Below are positions 52,498 to 60,505 of a DNA stretch of 64,000 nucleotides, piece after piece; position 1 is the first letter of the stretch, and every line of letters begins with the position of its first letter. The translations under genes and the position numbers were made by a program. A model generated the notes under the pieces. That model searched no databases. It saw only the letters and a list, made by a program, of their open reading frames with translations, and was not told where the DNA came from. Location of the stretch: contig NZ_WJNH01000006.1 of the NCBI RefSeq assembly GCF_009649735.1, positions 63,469-127,468 on the forward strand, written 5' to 3'. The DNA comes from Salinibacillus xinjiangensis (GTDB lineage: Bacteria; Bacillota; Bacilli; Bacillales; Alkalibacillaceae).

Positions 52498-52760
52498 TAA
52501 AAAAACCTCTCACCCCTTGGTAAAAGGGGCGAAAGGTTTACTTACGCGGTACCACCCTTGTTTGCTGCTTGCTAAGCTGCAAGAAGCCTTCATTGGTCTG
52601 TCATGCATAACGGGCATGTGCCGAACAGATCTACTTTAAATTCAACCTGTTACTCCGAAGTGCTATCCATTACAACCACCACTGGTTCGCACCAACCACC
52701 AGCTCTCTTAAAGTATGATTCGTAATAGACATATCTTCTTCAACGCGTTTATGTATTAAC
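52498..52760 (-). promoter_or_regulatory. T-box leader, probably serine-specific
   Basis: On the minus strand the leader contains the T-box core AAGGGTGGTACCGCG (near 52545-52560), a terminator AACCTTTCGCCCC / GGGGTGAGAGGTTTTTTT (52498-52539), and a Stem I apical part AGAGAGCTGGTGGTTGGTGC (near 52690-52709). Uncharged tRNA pairing with the T-box would favour the antiterminator and allow the aminotransferase-serA operon to be read. The specifier is most likely AGC (52664-52662, in GGATAGCACTTCGGAG), a serine codon, in line with the genes below; this placement is inferred from spacing, not folded. Confidence 0.88.
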
Positions 52761-52929
52761 GTATTGAATAATTTTATCTTATGATATCAGACTTTAATTG
52801 AAAGTCAACCGTTTTTTAAAATAATTCTGTCAATAATTTATAACAAAATGGAGCGTTCTCCATAGTCACATGAAATGTTAGCTTTGCTGCATACTAACTG
52901 ATATCAATTTTAAGATTAGGTGAATTCCG

Positions 52930-54933
52930 ATGAAATATTTAAAGCAATGTTTGCGAGAAATGCCCACACATGCATGGTTTATAAGTGGTTTTATTTTATT
53001 TGCTATTCTTTGGCAGGACTTTATGGTGTACGGTTCTAAGGCTGAAGTGGTATGGATATTGGCGCTGCTTATTGTTATGGTATTTACCTACTATTCAGGT
53101 CTGCCAGGCCTTATTTTCTCATTTTTAAAGATTATTCTATTTTATGTGTTATGTGAAATAATTGAGTCATTTATGTTTCGTGAACAAAATAACTATTTAG
53201 ACTTCTTATCTGTACCCATTATGATCCCCATCCTTATTTCTGTTGGATTTGGTTTGCTAACGTATTATTTAAAAGTTAATCAACGTCTGTTAAGGGATAT
53301 TTTTGAAAGTGTAAATGTCTCTATTTGGTCGAAAAGTATGACGACAGGTAAGGTGATGATATCCGAAGGTCACTCCAAGGTGTTTGGCCGCTTGACAAAG
53401 GAATTTTTACAGAATAAAGGGATGTGGGAGAAATATATTCATCCTGAAGATTTACCAAAGTATCTTCATGAAAGGAAAGAGCTGGAGCAAGGAAAAGAAA
53501 TGGCTCTAGAATACCGTGTTTTTAAACCGAATGGCGAACTCATTTGGATTGAGGAAAAGGCGAATCCCATTTGGAACGACCGGGGCGAGGTTGTGAAAAT
53601 GAATGGAATTGTAACAGACATTACCAAAAGAAAGGAAGCAGAGGAGAAGCTAAATGAGCTGGCATATCAAGATGCTGTAACCGGATTGCCGAATCGCAAA
53701 TGGTTTGGTCAGTATTTGGGGGGAGCTGTAGAACGATCGATAGAAAGAGGTACCAATATTGCTATTTTAATGATTGATTTTGATAATTTTAAAAATGTGA
53801 ATGATACGCTCGGCCATAAGGTGGGGGATGAATTTTTAAAGGAAGCATCAGTACGAATTGTTCAGTGTCTTGCAGATAACCAAGTTCTTTCACGGCAGGG
53901 TGGAGATGAGTTCTTAGTTTTATTAGAGGACGTTTCAGAAGCAGAGGTTATAGAGGTTGCAAGTAAAATTACGCAAGCAATGAACGAGCCACTTCATTTG
54001 TCAGGAAACGAACTATTTGCAACGGTTAGTATTGGGATTAGTACAACATCAAGATGTGTTCAGAATCCGGATGTTTTACTGAGAAATGCAGATATAGCGA
54101 TGTATCTTGCTAAGGAAAAGGGAAAAAATAATTTTCAGTTTTATAACGAGGAAATCAATCAAAAAATGTTGCGCAAAACCCAAATTCGAAATGGTCTATT
54201 TAAAGCAATGAACAATCATGAATATAGGCTAGTTTATCAACCCAAAGTGGATATTACTTCGGGTAAGGCTGTTGGGGTGGAGGCATTATTAAGGTGGAAT
54301 CCTTCTTTTGGTTCGGTATCTCCAGGTGAGTTTATTCCGGTGCTCGAGGAAACCGGTATGATTGTCGAAGTAGGGGAGTGGGTATTGAGAGAGGCGTGTA
54401 TCCAGTGCCGAAATTGGGAGGATAAAGGAATGCGTATTTCAGTAGCAGTAAATGTATCTGGTCGTCAACTAGTTGAAGAGGGATTTGTGGAGCTTGTTCA
54501 GAAGGCCCTAGAAGATTCGGGAATTGAACCTGAATTATTGGAAATTGAAATTACCGAAAGCATTATTTTTGATGTGACGGAAACAACAGAAATTGTAAAT
54601 CAATTAAAAAGCCTAGGAGTGCGAATTGCGATTGATGACTTTGGCGTAGGATTTTCCTCTCTTAACGTCGTGAAGAACTTTAATTTTGATAACTTAAAAA
54701 TTGATCAATCCTTTCTCAATGATGTGATGAAAAATGACAAAGCAGCCATTATTTTAACCTCGCTCATTGATATTGGAAAAAAGCTAGGAACACCAGTCGT
54801 GGTTGAAGGCGTTGAAACTGAGGAACAATATGAGTTTCTTAAGCCCCTAGGTGTCGTTGGGCAAGGATATTATTTCAGTAAACCTCAACCGCCAGAAAGA
54901 ATAATGGAATTTAGTGCTGTGAGGGGTTCGTGA
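52930..54933 (+). CDS. membrane PAS-GGDEF-EAL cyclic di-GMP protein
   Basis: A 667-residue signalling protein: about three to four hydrophobic segments in the first 120 residues, a PAS domain (about 125-240), a GGDEF cyclase domain with intact RQGGDEFLVLLEDV and an EAL phosphodiesterase domain with GVEALLRWNPSF, EIEITESIIF, IAIDDFGVGFSSLN, LKIDQSFL and EGVETEEQ. All key EAL residues are present. The inhibitory RxxD site before GGDEF is absent (ADNQ instead). Net direction of activity cannot be predicted. It is divergent from the T-box operon. Confidence 0.92.
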   Translation: MKYLKQCLREMPTHAWFISGFILFAILWQDFMVYGSKAEVVWILALLIVMVFTYYSGLPGLIFSFLKIILFYVLCEIIESFMFREQNNYLDFLSVPIMIPILISVGFGLLTYYLKVNQRLLRDIFESVNVSIWSKSMTTGKVMISEGHSKVFGRLTKEFLQNKGMWEKYIHPEDLPKYLHERKELEQGKEMALEYRVFKPNGELIWIEEKANPIWNDRGEVVKMNGIVTDITKRKEAEEKLNELAYQDAVTGLPNRKWFGQYLGGAVERSIERGTNIAILMIDFDNFKNVNDTLGHKVGDEFLKEASVRIVQCLADNQVLSRQGGDEFLVLLEDVSEAEVIEVASKITQAMNEPLHLSGNELFATVSIGISTTSRCVQNPDVLLRNADIAMYLAKEKGKNNFQFYNEEINQKMLRKTQIRNGLFKAMNNHEYRLVYQPKVDITSGKAVGVEALLRWNPSFGSVSPGEFIPVLEETGMIVEVGEWVLREACIQCRNWEDKGMRISVAVNVSGRQLVEEGFVELVQKALEDSGIEPELLEIEITESIIFDVTETTEIVNQLKSLGVRIAIDDFGVGFSSLNVVKNFNFDNLKIDQSFLNDVMKNDKAAIILTSLIDIGKKLGTPVVVEGVETEEQYEFLKPLGVVGQGYYFSKPQPPERIMEFSAVRGS

Positions 54934-54948
54934 CGCAACTCACATGAG

Positions 54949-54978
54949 TAAAGCAAGTGGCCTCCCCCACTTGCTTTA
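54949..54978. terminator. hairpin between convergent genes
   Basis: TAAAGCAAGTGG and CCACTTGCTTTA form a 12-bp perfect stem with a six-base loop. It overlaps the stop codon of the minus-strand gene and has only a weak U-tract. Confidence 0.6.
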
Positions 54979-55650
54979 TGAGATGATTCGGTATTTGTTG
55001 TTAATCCATTTGAGGAGAAGGATAATAAAGCCCCCTCCGATTAGAAATAAGTAATTTCCTTTTTCAATCTCATATCCAAAGTCAGGAATAAACTTAATAC
55101 TAAAAATACTTAGAAAAAAGATTAAACCTATGCCTACGCCGATAAATACATTTTTTACTTTCGTGTATTTTTTATATACCGAACGTTTAAGCCATACAAA
55201 AAAACAAAAAATCATCAGCGCTGTGCTTAGCAAAAAGACCAACACCATAACAACACCTGTGCCAATATAGAAAGACGGATTAAAATCAGTGAACATTTCC
55301 AAAATGAAACTTGTTCCACCATATCCGAGTCCACTCCAACCAATGAGTTGGAGGATTAAAAAGCCAATAAAAATTGCCGCATTTTTGAAACCTTCCTTAG
55401 GTAATTGCTTCACCATTTCATCACAATAAGACTTTGAATCAGTTCCGAAAATTTCAACGGCGGTTTTGCCTTGTTTCTGGGCTTCTAGCAGATGGTCGAG
55501 TAGTTCCATTAACAATTCCTCTGTTTGTTGCTCGGAGAGTGAAATGTGGGTACGTAAATACAGCAGCATATCATCGTAATAAGTTTCATTCTCCTTAGTT
55601 AATTGCTTTCGCTTTTGATTATTTAACTCAATTAATTTTTTGGCGTCCAT
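54976..55650 (-). CDS. HAAS/DUF1700-like membrane protein
   Basis: A 224-residue protein with a helical cytoplasmic N-terminal part of about 90 residues (HISLSEQQTEELLMELLDHL, EIFGTDSKSYCDEMVKQLPK), then four hydrophobic segments. This layout, with a PadR gene overlapping upstream, is that of the HAAS domain proteins regularly paired with PadR regulators. The start ATG overlaps the PadR stop region by 19 bases, so translation is coupled. Function unknown. Confidence 0.75.
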   Translation of the reverse strand: MDAKKLIELNNQKRKQLTKENETYYDDMLLYLRTHISLSEQQTEELLMELLDHLLEAQKQGKTAVEIFGTDSKSYCDEMVKQLPKEGFKNAAIFIGFLILQLIGWSGLGYGGTSFILEMFTDFNPSFYIGTGVVMVLVFLLSTALMIFCFFVWLKRSVYKKYTKVKNVFIGVGIGLIFFLSIFSIKFIPDFGYEIEKGNYLFLIGGGFIILLLKWINNKYRIIS

Positions 55651-55979
55651 GACGGCTTCCCCCCTTGCAAAATTTCTTCAACAGGACCTTGAATATTTTT
55701 CCACTCATGTAAAAATTCCTCTAACGCTTCCTGCCCTTTGCTAGTCAAATAGTAATATTTTCGTTTAGGACCAGCTGGGGAAGGGCGCATTTCCCCTCTT
55801 ATCAATTTTTCCTTTTGTAATCTTAATAGAATGGGGTAAATAGATCCCTCACTAACATCTTTGAGTCCAAATTGTTGTAATTTCATCGAAAGTTCATATC
55901 CATAAACTGTTTCACGAGCAATGATGGAAAGGATACACCCTTCTAAAATGCCTTTTAATAATTGACTTCTTAGCGACAT
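55632..55979 (-). CDS. PadR-family transcriptional regulator
   Basis: A 115-residue winged-helix repressor of the PadR subgroup 2: LLKGILEGCILSIIARETVY, YGYELSMKLQQFG, EGSIYPILLRLQKEKLI and KRKYYYLTSKGQEALEEFL. It probably controls its own operon with the membrane protein behind it. ATG 55979 begins the conserved part; a longer frame reaches 56099 but has no good start. Confidence 0.9.
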   Translation of the reverse strand: MSLRSQLLKGILEGCILSIIARETVYGYELSMKLQQFGLKDVSEGSIYPILLRLQKEKLIRGEMRPSPAGPKRKYYYLTSKGQEALEEFLHEWKNIQGPVEEILQGGKPSWTPKN

Positions 55980-56119
55980 GTTTTCAACCCCATGGCTATT
56001 TGGTATAACAAGATACCTAATTAAAATAGAACTATCTTGCCTGACAAGATAGATAATATTTAGTTTAAAGTAATTGTTAAAATTATGCAATATAAACATC
56101 GAAAAAACTCAAGATTTTC

Positions 56120-56146
56120 TGTAACAAAATGAAACCCCGAAACGTA
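56120..56146 (+). promoter_or_regulatory. ECF-type autoregulatory promoter
   Basis: TGTAAC (56120-56125) and CGTA (56143-56146) are 17 bases apart, matching the SigM/SigX-type pattern TGWAAC-N16/17-CGWM. It lies 25 bases before the sigma gene, the usual place for self-activation. Confidence 0.65.
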
Positions 56147-56171
56147 GATAGGTGAGGAGAGGGGGGCGCAA

Positions 56172-56675
56172 ATGTCAGCAGGCCAAAGTTTAGATGAAAT
56201 CTATCAGTCTTATGTGCACGACGTTTATCGCTATTTGCTCTCCCTTTCTAGAGATACCTATTTAGCGGAGGACCTAGTGCAGGAAACATTTTTTAGGGCT
56301 TACTTGCACATTGAAGAGCTTCACGAAGAAAATCTGAAGCCTTGGTTATTTCGCGTGGCACACAACACATTTATCGACCATCATCGAAAAAACAAACGAA
56401 ATATTGTTAAAGATAAACAATTTTTTCAGCAGATAAAAGGGAAAGCTTCGACTGAACATGAGGCCTTACAAAATCTTGAAATATGGGAGATCACCAACTT
56501 GCTAAACAATTTGTCAGAAAAACAACGGCATGCAGTATTATTAACAGATTTTCATGATCTGTCATATCAGGATGCAGCAACGATCATGAAAATCTCTATC
56601 TCTCATTTTAAAGTAGTACTTTTCAGAGGCAGGCAAGCACTCCGGGGATTAAAGGAAAGGAAGGATCAAACATGA
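56172..56675 (+). CDS. ECF sigma factor, SigM-like
   Basis: A 167-residue ECF sigma factor: LDEIYQSYVHDVYRYLLSLS and YLAEDLVQETFFRAYLHIEE in region 2, PWLFRVAHNTFIDHHRKNKR, then RHAVLLTDFHDLSYQDAATI and SHFKVVLFRGRQAL in region 4. It resembles Bacillus SigM in sequence and in the arrangement with a large membrane anti-sigma of YhdL type. GAGGAGAGGGGGG lies ahead of the ATG. The next gene starts 4 bases before its stop. Confidence 0.9.
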   Translation: MSAGQSLDEIYQSYVHDVYRYLLSLSRDTYLAEDLVQETFFRAYLHIEELHEENLKPWLFRVAHNTFIDHHRKNKRNIVKDKQFFQQIKGKASTEHEALQNLEIWEITNLLNNLSEKQRHAVLLTDFHDLSYQDAATIMKISISHFKVVLFRGRQALRGLKERKDQT

Positions 56676-57847
56676 GTGAGGATTTTAAGGGAAAACTTAA
56701 GGCATATATGGAAGGTACCCTGTCTGAGGAGGAGCACAAGGAAGTAGAAAAAGAGCTTGAAAAGATGGAAATTTATCAATCATACCTTGATGAACAGCTT
56801 GGAGAAAATAAGGAGCAACAGAATGAATTAAAAGATAAACAGAAGAAAAAGATTATTAGAAAAGGGAAATGGAAGGCTCGAATTAGCAATGCCTTGACAG
56901 CTCTTGGGATTCTAATTATTGTGGCTGTCTTGAGTAGTATAATCAATATGATTATTTATACCTGGGGAGAACCAGATAGAATGAGAGTATACAATGATGT
57001 GATCCAATCAACAATTGCGGTAACTCAACCAAATATACAGGCTAAGAGTGGTGGGTCTAACTCGGGTTTTTTCTTTCTTACCAATGAAAGAGAGTTGAGA
57101 AAAAGAATTGGTGATAAATATGAAAATGTTGGGCATTTTGAAATGAAATTTTTATATGGCCTCCCCTTCGCTCCAATCGTTGAACGAGAAAACTATAATC
57201 AGGGAATGTTTTTCTATCCGCCAACCGGTGAGAGTGTCGGGGATGACCCAGATTGGAACCGTTTAGAACATTTATCTGAGGGGACAGTGACTGAAGCATA
57301 TTTATCACTGGATCAACTTTACTCAACTGGGGATCTTTTAGCTAAATTTAAAGACAAAAATCTTGAGCCAGTATGGATGGCGGCAGATACAGGTGTTGAG
57401 AAGCGAGAAATAGAAGAAATGGGAGCTGCGCCAACAGATCCGATTGGCTTTCCAACTATGCCGATGTGGCACCCAGAGGATATGGAAGTCACCTCAAGGA
57501 CGGAAAAAGAAGGACCTTTCGGGGTCAAGGTGGGATCTGAAACAGGTACTTACCCTGAATTTGATATGTATGGGAGTGAGGATTTACGTAACGAAAACTT
57601 TATCCAAACGCTTGAAATTATGGCGGAACATGAGAGACTTGCTAACCAAGTGTACCGCTATTCTGATTTGGAGCTAGAAAAACGAATTGAGTATCTCAAG
57701 GAAAATGGGGTTCAACTATATGGTGTTGTCGTCACCGGGCCAACGAAGGAAATTTTGAAGCTAAAAGAAGAAGATTGGATAGCCAGTATGTCAATAGGTG
57801 AGGTCAGGTTGTGGGATTGGTTTAATGTAAAGGAACAACAAGAATAG
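56672..57847 (+). CDS. anti-sigma factor of YhdL/Sigma_reg type
   Basis: A 391-residue single-pass protein: an acidic-basic cytoplasmic part of about 75 residues, one hydrophobic segment (LTALGILIIVAVLSSIINMI, about residues 76-100) and an external domain with EGTVTEAYLSLDQLYSTGDL and GVVVTGPTKEILKLKEED, as in the sigma-factor-regulator N/C domains of YhdL. It should hold the SigM-like factor at the membrane until an envelope signal arrives. Overlap with the sigma gene (ATGA) supports the pairing. Confidence 0.85.
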   Translation: MSEDFKGKLKAYMEGTLSEEEHKEVEKELEKMEIYQSYLDEQLGENKEQQNELKDKQKKKIIRKGKWKARISNALTALGILIIVAVLSSIINMIIYTWGEPDRMRVYNDVIQSTIAVTQPNIQAKSGGSNSGFFFLTNERELRKRIGDKYENVGHFEMKFLYGLPFAPIVERENYNQGMFFYPPTGESVGDDPDWNRLEHLSEGTVTEAYLSLDQLYSTGDLLAKFKDKNLEPVWMAADTGVEKREIEEMGAAPTDPIGFPTMPMWHPEDMEVTSRTEKEGPFGVKVGSETGTYPEFDMYGSEDLRNENFIQTLEIMAEHERLANQVYRYSDLELEKRIEYLKENGVQLYGVVVTGPTKEILKLKEEDWIASMSIGEVRLWDWFNVKEQQE

Positions 57848-57887
57848 TAGTAATCAACAAAATTTGACCAGATTTGTAAAGATTTAA

Positions 57888-57922
57888 CTTAACACGACAA
57901 TTTAGAAAATGGTTGTGTTAAG
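57888..57922 (+). promoter_or_regulatory. inverted repeat upstream of the ABC genes
   Basis: CTTAACAC (57888-57895) and GTGTTAAG (57915-57922) are exact complements 19 bases apart, with partly matching inner bases (GAC/GTT). It has no U-tract, so an operator or regulatory stem is more likely than a terminator. It precedes the ABC transporter genes. Confidence 0.5.
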
Positions 57923-57964
57923 ATGGTTTAAAGTTTAGAACTTTTATGAAATGCGGAGGTAACC

Positions 57965-58873
57965 ATGGAACCAGTTTTAGAGCTAAAAAATTTAACGAAA
58001 AGACTTGGCAATAATAATGCGGTTGATGATTTATCTTTTACGGTCAACCCTGGTGAAGTATTTGGATTACTTGGTCCAAATGGAGCTGGTAAAACCACTA
58101 CCATTCGTATGATTGTGGGGTTGATTTCCAAAACAAAAGGGGACGTCCTTATTAATGGCACAAACATGTATGAAGACTTTAAAAAAGCGATGTCTGATGT
58201 TGGAGCCATTGTAGAAAATCCTGAAATGTATAAGTTTTTATCAGGGTATCAAAACTTGCTTCATTTCGCTCGTATGTCCCAAACAGAGATTTCTAAAGAA
58301 CGTATAAATGAGGTTGTTAAACAGGTTGAATTAGAAGAGAGCATCCATAAAAAAGTGAAAACCTATTCACTTGGGATGAGACAGCGTTTAGGGGTGGCTC
58401 AGGCCATTTTACACCGTCCATCTTTACTTATTTTAGACGAGCCGACAAACGGTCTTGATCCTCAAGGTATCCGTGACTTCCGTGATTACTTAAGAAATCT
58501 CACTAAAGAAGGTATTGCGGTTATGGTTTCTAGTCACCTTTTATCAGAAATGCAGCAAATGTGTGACCGAGTCGCAATCATTCAAGAAGGTAAGCTCATT
58601 AATATAAGCACAATTGATGAATTCTCGAATGAACCTAATGAGGGTACACTCGTTCATTTTGAAGTGGATGACGCTGAAAAGGCTCAAAATCTGCTTGCAG
58701 AACAGGGTAGTAAAATTGTAAAAGGTCAACTTCAAGTAATGACGAAAAAGGAAAACATACCTGCAATGAATGAAACGCTTGTTCAGGGAGGGGTCAAAAT
58801 ATACGGTATTACAAGTAAAAATCAATCGCTGGAAGATAAATTCCTGCAAATTACGAAGGCAGGTGAGAAATAA
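57965..58873 (+). CDS. ABC transporter ATP-binding protein (BcrA-like)
   Basis: A 302-residue ATPase: Walker A GLLGPNGAGKTTTIRMIVGL, signature YSLGMRQRLGVAQAIL, Walker B LLILDEPTNGLDPQGI, H-loop VMVSSHLLSEMQQMC and a C-terminal extension of about 80 residues. It is of the bacitracin-resistance/antimicrobial-peptide export type. GCGGAGG precedes the ATG. The permease gene overlaps its stop (TAATG). Located behind a SigM-like operon, it may respond to the same wall stress. Confidence 0.92.
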   Translation: MEPVLELKNLTKRLGNNNAVDDLSFTVNPGEVFGLLGPNGAGKTTTIRMIVGLISKTKGDVLINGTNMYEDFKKAMSDVGAIVENPEMYKFLSGYQNLLHFARMSQTEISKERINEVVKQVELEESIHKKVKTYSLGMRQRLGVAQAILHRPSLLILDEPTNGLDPQGIRDFRDYLRNLTKEGIAVMVSSHLLSEMQQMCDRVAIIQEGKLINISTIDEFSNEPNEGTLVHFEVDDAEKAQNLLAEQGSKIVKGQLQVMTKKENIPAMNETLVQGGVKIYGITSKNQSLEDKFLQITKAGEK

Positions 58874-59844
58874 TGCTATCCCTAATTAAAAATGAAAATA
58901 TGAAAATATTTAGACGTATACGTACATGGATTATGATGGCAATCATGCTGGGGGCAGTTATTTTAGTCGCTGCGATTACCAATGGAGTTGCCAATCATGA
59001 AGAGGATTGGGAAACAAAGGTCGAAAATGAGATTCGGAATTATGAAGATATTATCCAAGAGGAACAAAAAATAGCAGAAGCAGAACCTAGAAACTCTATA
59101 GATTCAACTCGGGTCATTAATGATTTGGAGGGGGAAATTGATCGACTACAACGTTATTTAGATGAGGGCGTTAACCCATATGAAAATAATGTGTGGACCT
59201 TTGTAAATGAATCCACATTTTTAATTTCACTTATTTCCTTATTTGTGGTCATTGTGGCTGCTGACATGGTAGCAAGTGAATTTTCGTGGGGTACAATTAA
59301 GATGCTTATGATTCGCCCCTTTACTAGAGGTCAAATTTTACTTTCTAAATTCATGGCGATTATTATCTATCAAACCGTATTGCTAGCTCTGTTATTCATC
59401 CTTTCATGGATCATTGGCGGATTTGTGTTTGGTTTTGCTGGCTTTGATTATAAAACGATTGAGTTTACTACTAATGGTGATGCTGAATCTACAATTGAGA
59501 GCCTTGCAGCACTAAAAATCTACGGTCTAAGATTCTTGAGTCTTATGGTTGTGGCCTCCTTGGCCTTTATGATTTCAGCAGCCTTTCGTAGTAATACGAT
59601 TGCGATTGGTGTGGGAGTATTTGTCCTACTATCTGGGAACATTTTCACCATGCTCCTCAGCCAATATGACTGGGGCAAATTTATCCTATTCCCGAATTTA
59701 AATTTGGCTCAGTATGTGGATGGAACCCAAATGTTAATGGAAGGATTATCTCTGTCCTTTTCACTGATCGTTGATGCGGTTTATTTTGTGATTTTTATGG
59801 TACTTGCTTGGTGGATTTTCAAGAAAAGAGATATTGCAGCCTAA
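58873..59844 (+). CDS. ABC transporter permease (ABC-2 type)
   Basis: A 323-residue permease with a first hydrophobic segment near residue 15-35, a long external coiled loop (about 40-115, with a heptad-like EDIIQEEQKIAEAEPRNSID stretch), and five further membrane segments. The pattern ASEFSWGTIKMLMIRPFTRG is typical of ABC-2 permeases partnered with BcrA-like ATPases. It starts inside the stop of the ATPase gene. Confidence 0.9.
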   Translation: MLSLIKNENMKIFRRIRTWIMMAIMLGAVILVAAITNGVANHEEDWETKVENEIRNYEDIIQEEQKIAEAEPRNSIDSTRVINDLEGEIDRLQRYLDEGVNPYENNVWTFVNESTFLISLISLFVVIVAADMVASEFSWGTIKMLMIRPFTRGQILLSKFMAIIIYQTVLLALLFILSWIIGGFVFGFAGFDYKTIEFTTNGDAESTIESLAALKIYGLRFLSLMVVASLAFMISAAFRSNTIAIGVGVFVLLSGNIFTMLLSQYDWGKFILFPNLNLAQYVDGTQMLMEGLSLSFSLIVDAVYFVIFMVLAWWIFKKRDIAA

Positions 59845-59849
59845 TTTTT

Positions 59850-59882
59850 AAAAACCTGAGCCCAAACGGACTCAGGTTTTTC
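59850..59882 (+). terminator. rho-independent terminator
   Basis: AAAAACCTGAG and CTCAGGTTTTT pair around a ten-base loop after the permease stop. Confidence 0.9.
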
Positions 59883-59896
59883 TAACAGAGAGTTCT

Positions 59897-60052
59897 TTAA
59901 TGCTCAGGCTCGAAGGTTTTACAATCGGTTTCCTGCTGATCAGATGCTTCTTGCCCATGATGACTGACTACATAGATGGCATCGGCTGTACATTTGTTGC
60001 CTTCTGCCCAATAGACGCAGTTTTTCACTTCACATAAAACATCTTGAGCCAT
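59897..60052 (-). CDS. DUF1540 cysteine-rich small protein
   Basis: A 51-residue protein on the minus strand: MAQDVLCEVKNCVYWAEGNK then CTADAIYVVSHHGQEASD and a final CKTF. Four cysteines spaced C-x4-C-x8-C-...-C match the DUF1540 pattern, probably a metal site. GGGGGTG lies seven bases before the ATG. These small proteins are common in endospore formers; the function is unknown. Confidence 0.85.
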   Translation of the reverse strand: MAQDVLCEVKNCVYWAEGNKCTADAIYVVSHHGQEASDQQETDCKTFEPEH

Positions 60053-60206
60053 GCTTAGCACCCCCTGTGGTTATAGATATTCCACTTTGGATTCAATAAA
60101 ATTCCTAATCAGAGTGAATAATTTTAATGTGAATGGCGATAATGCAATTTTCCCGAACATTTCTTGGCATAAAATCATATTTTATGAATAAAATTTTTAA
60201 AAACTG

Positions 60207-60235
60207 TTGAACAGTTGTCCGTTAGTTGTTATAAT
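60207..60235 (+). promoter_or_regulatory. sigma-A promoter of tRNA-Gly
   Basis: TTGAAC (60207-60212), 17 bases, TATAAT (60230-60235), ending about 40 bases before the tRNA gene. Confidence 0.75.
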
Positions 60236-60276
60236 TCTTTATATCAATTGAAAACAGTAATTTTTCGACAAAAAAC

Positions 60277-60350
60277 GCGGGTGTAGTTTAGTGGTAAAAC
60301 CTCAGCCTTCCAAGCTGATGTCGTGGGTTCGATTCCCATCACCCGCTCCA
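60277..60350 (+). tRNA. tRNA-Gly (anticodon TCC)
   Basis: The acceptor arms GCGGGTG and CACCCGC pair, the D-loop is TAGTTTAGTGGTAAAAC, the anticodon stem-loop CAGCCTTCCAAGCTG gives TCC, and the T-arm contains GGGTTCGATTCCC. CCA is encoded. It reads GGA and GGG glycine codons. Confidence 0.97.
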
Positions 60351-60505
60351 TTTATAATTGTTACCAACGCAGTGTTTCGTCTGGCTTGCCACGAAGCATT
60401 GCGTTTTTTAATGTTGTTCATAAACCCACAACTCCATTTCTTGAAATTCATACCTGAGCCTAGTATTGTAAACATTGACAATACAATGATGAGGTGTTTT
60501 TTCGA

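Noticed and set aside
60277-60505. tRNA-Gly as an attachment site of an integrated element
   Set aside because: No integrase, no repeated tRNA 3' end in the following sequence, and the genes beyond (ABC-class ATPase, queG) look like core chromosome.
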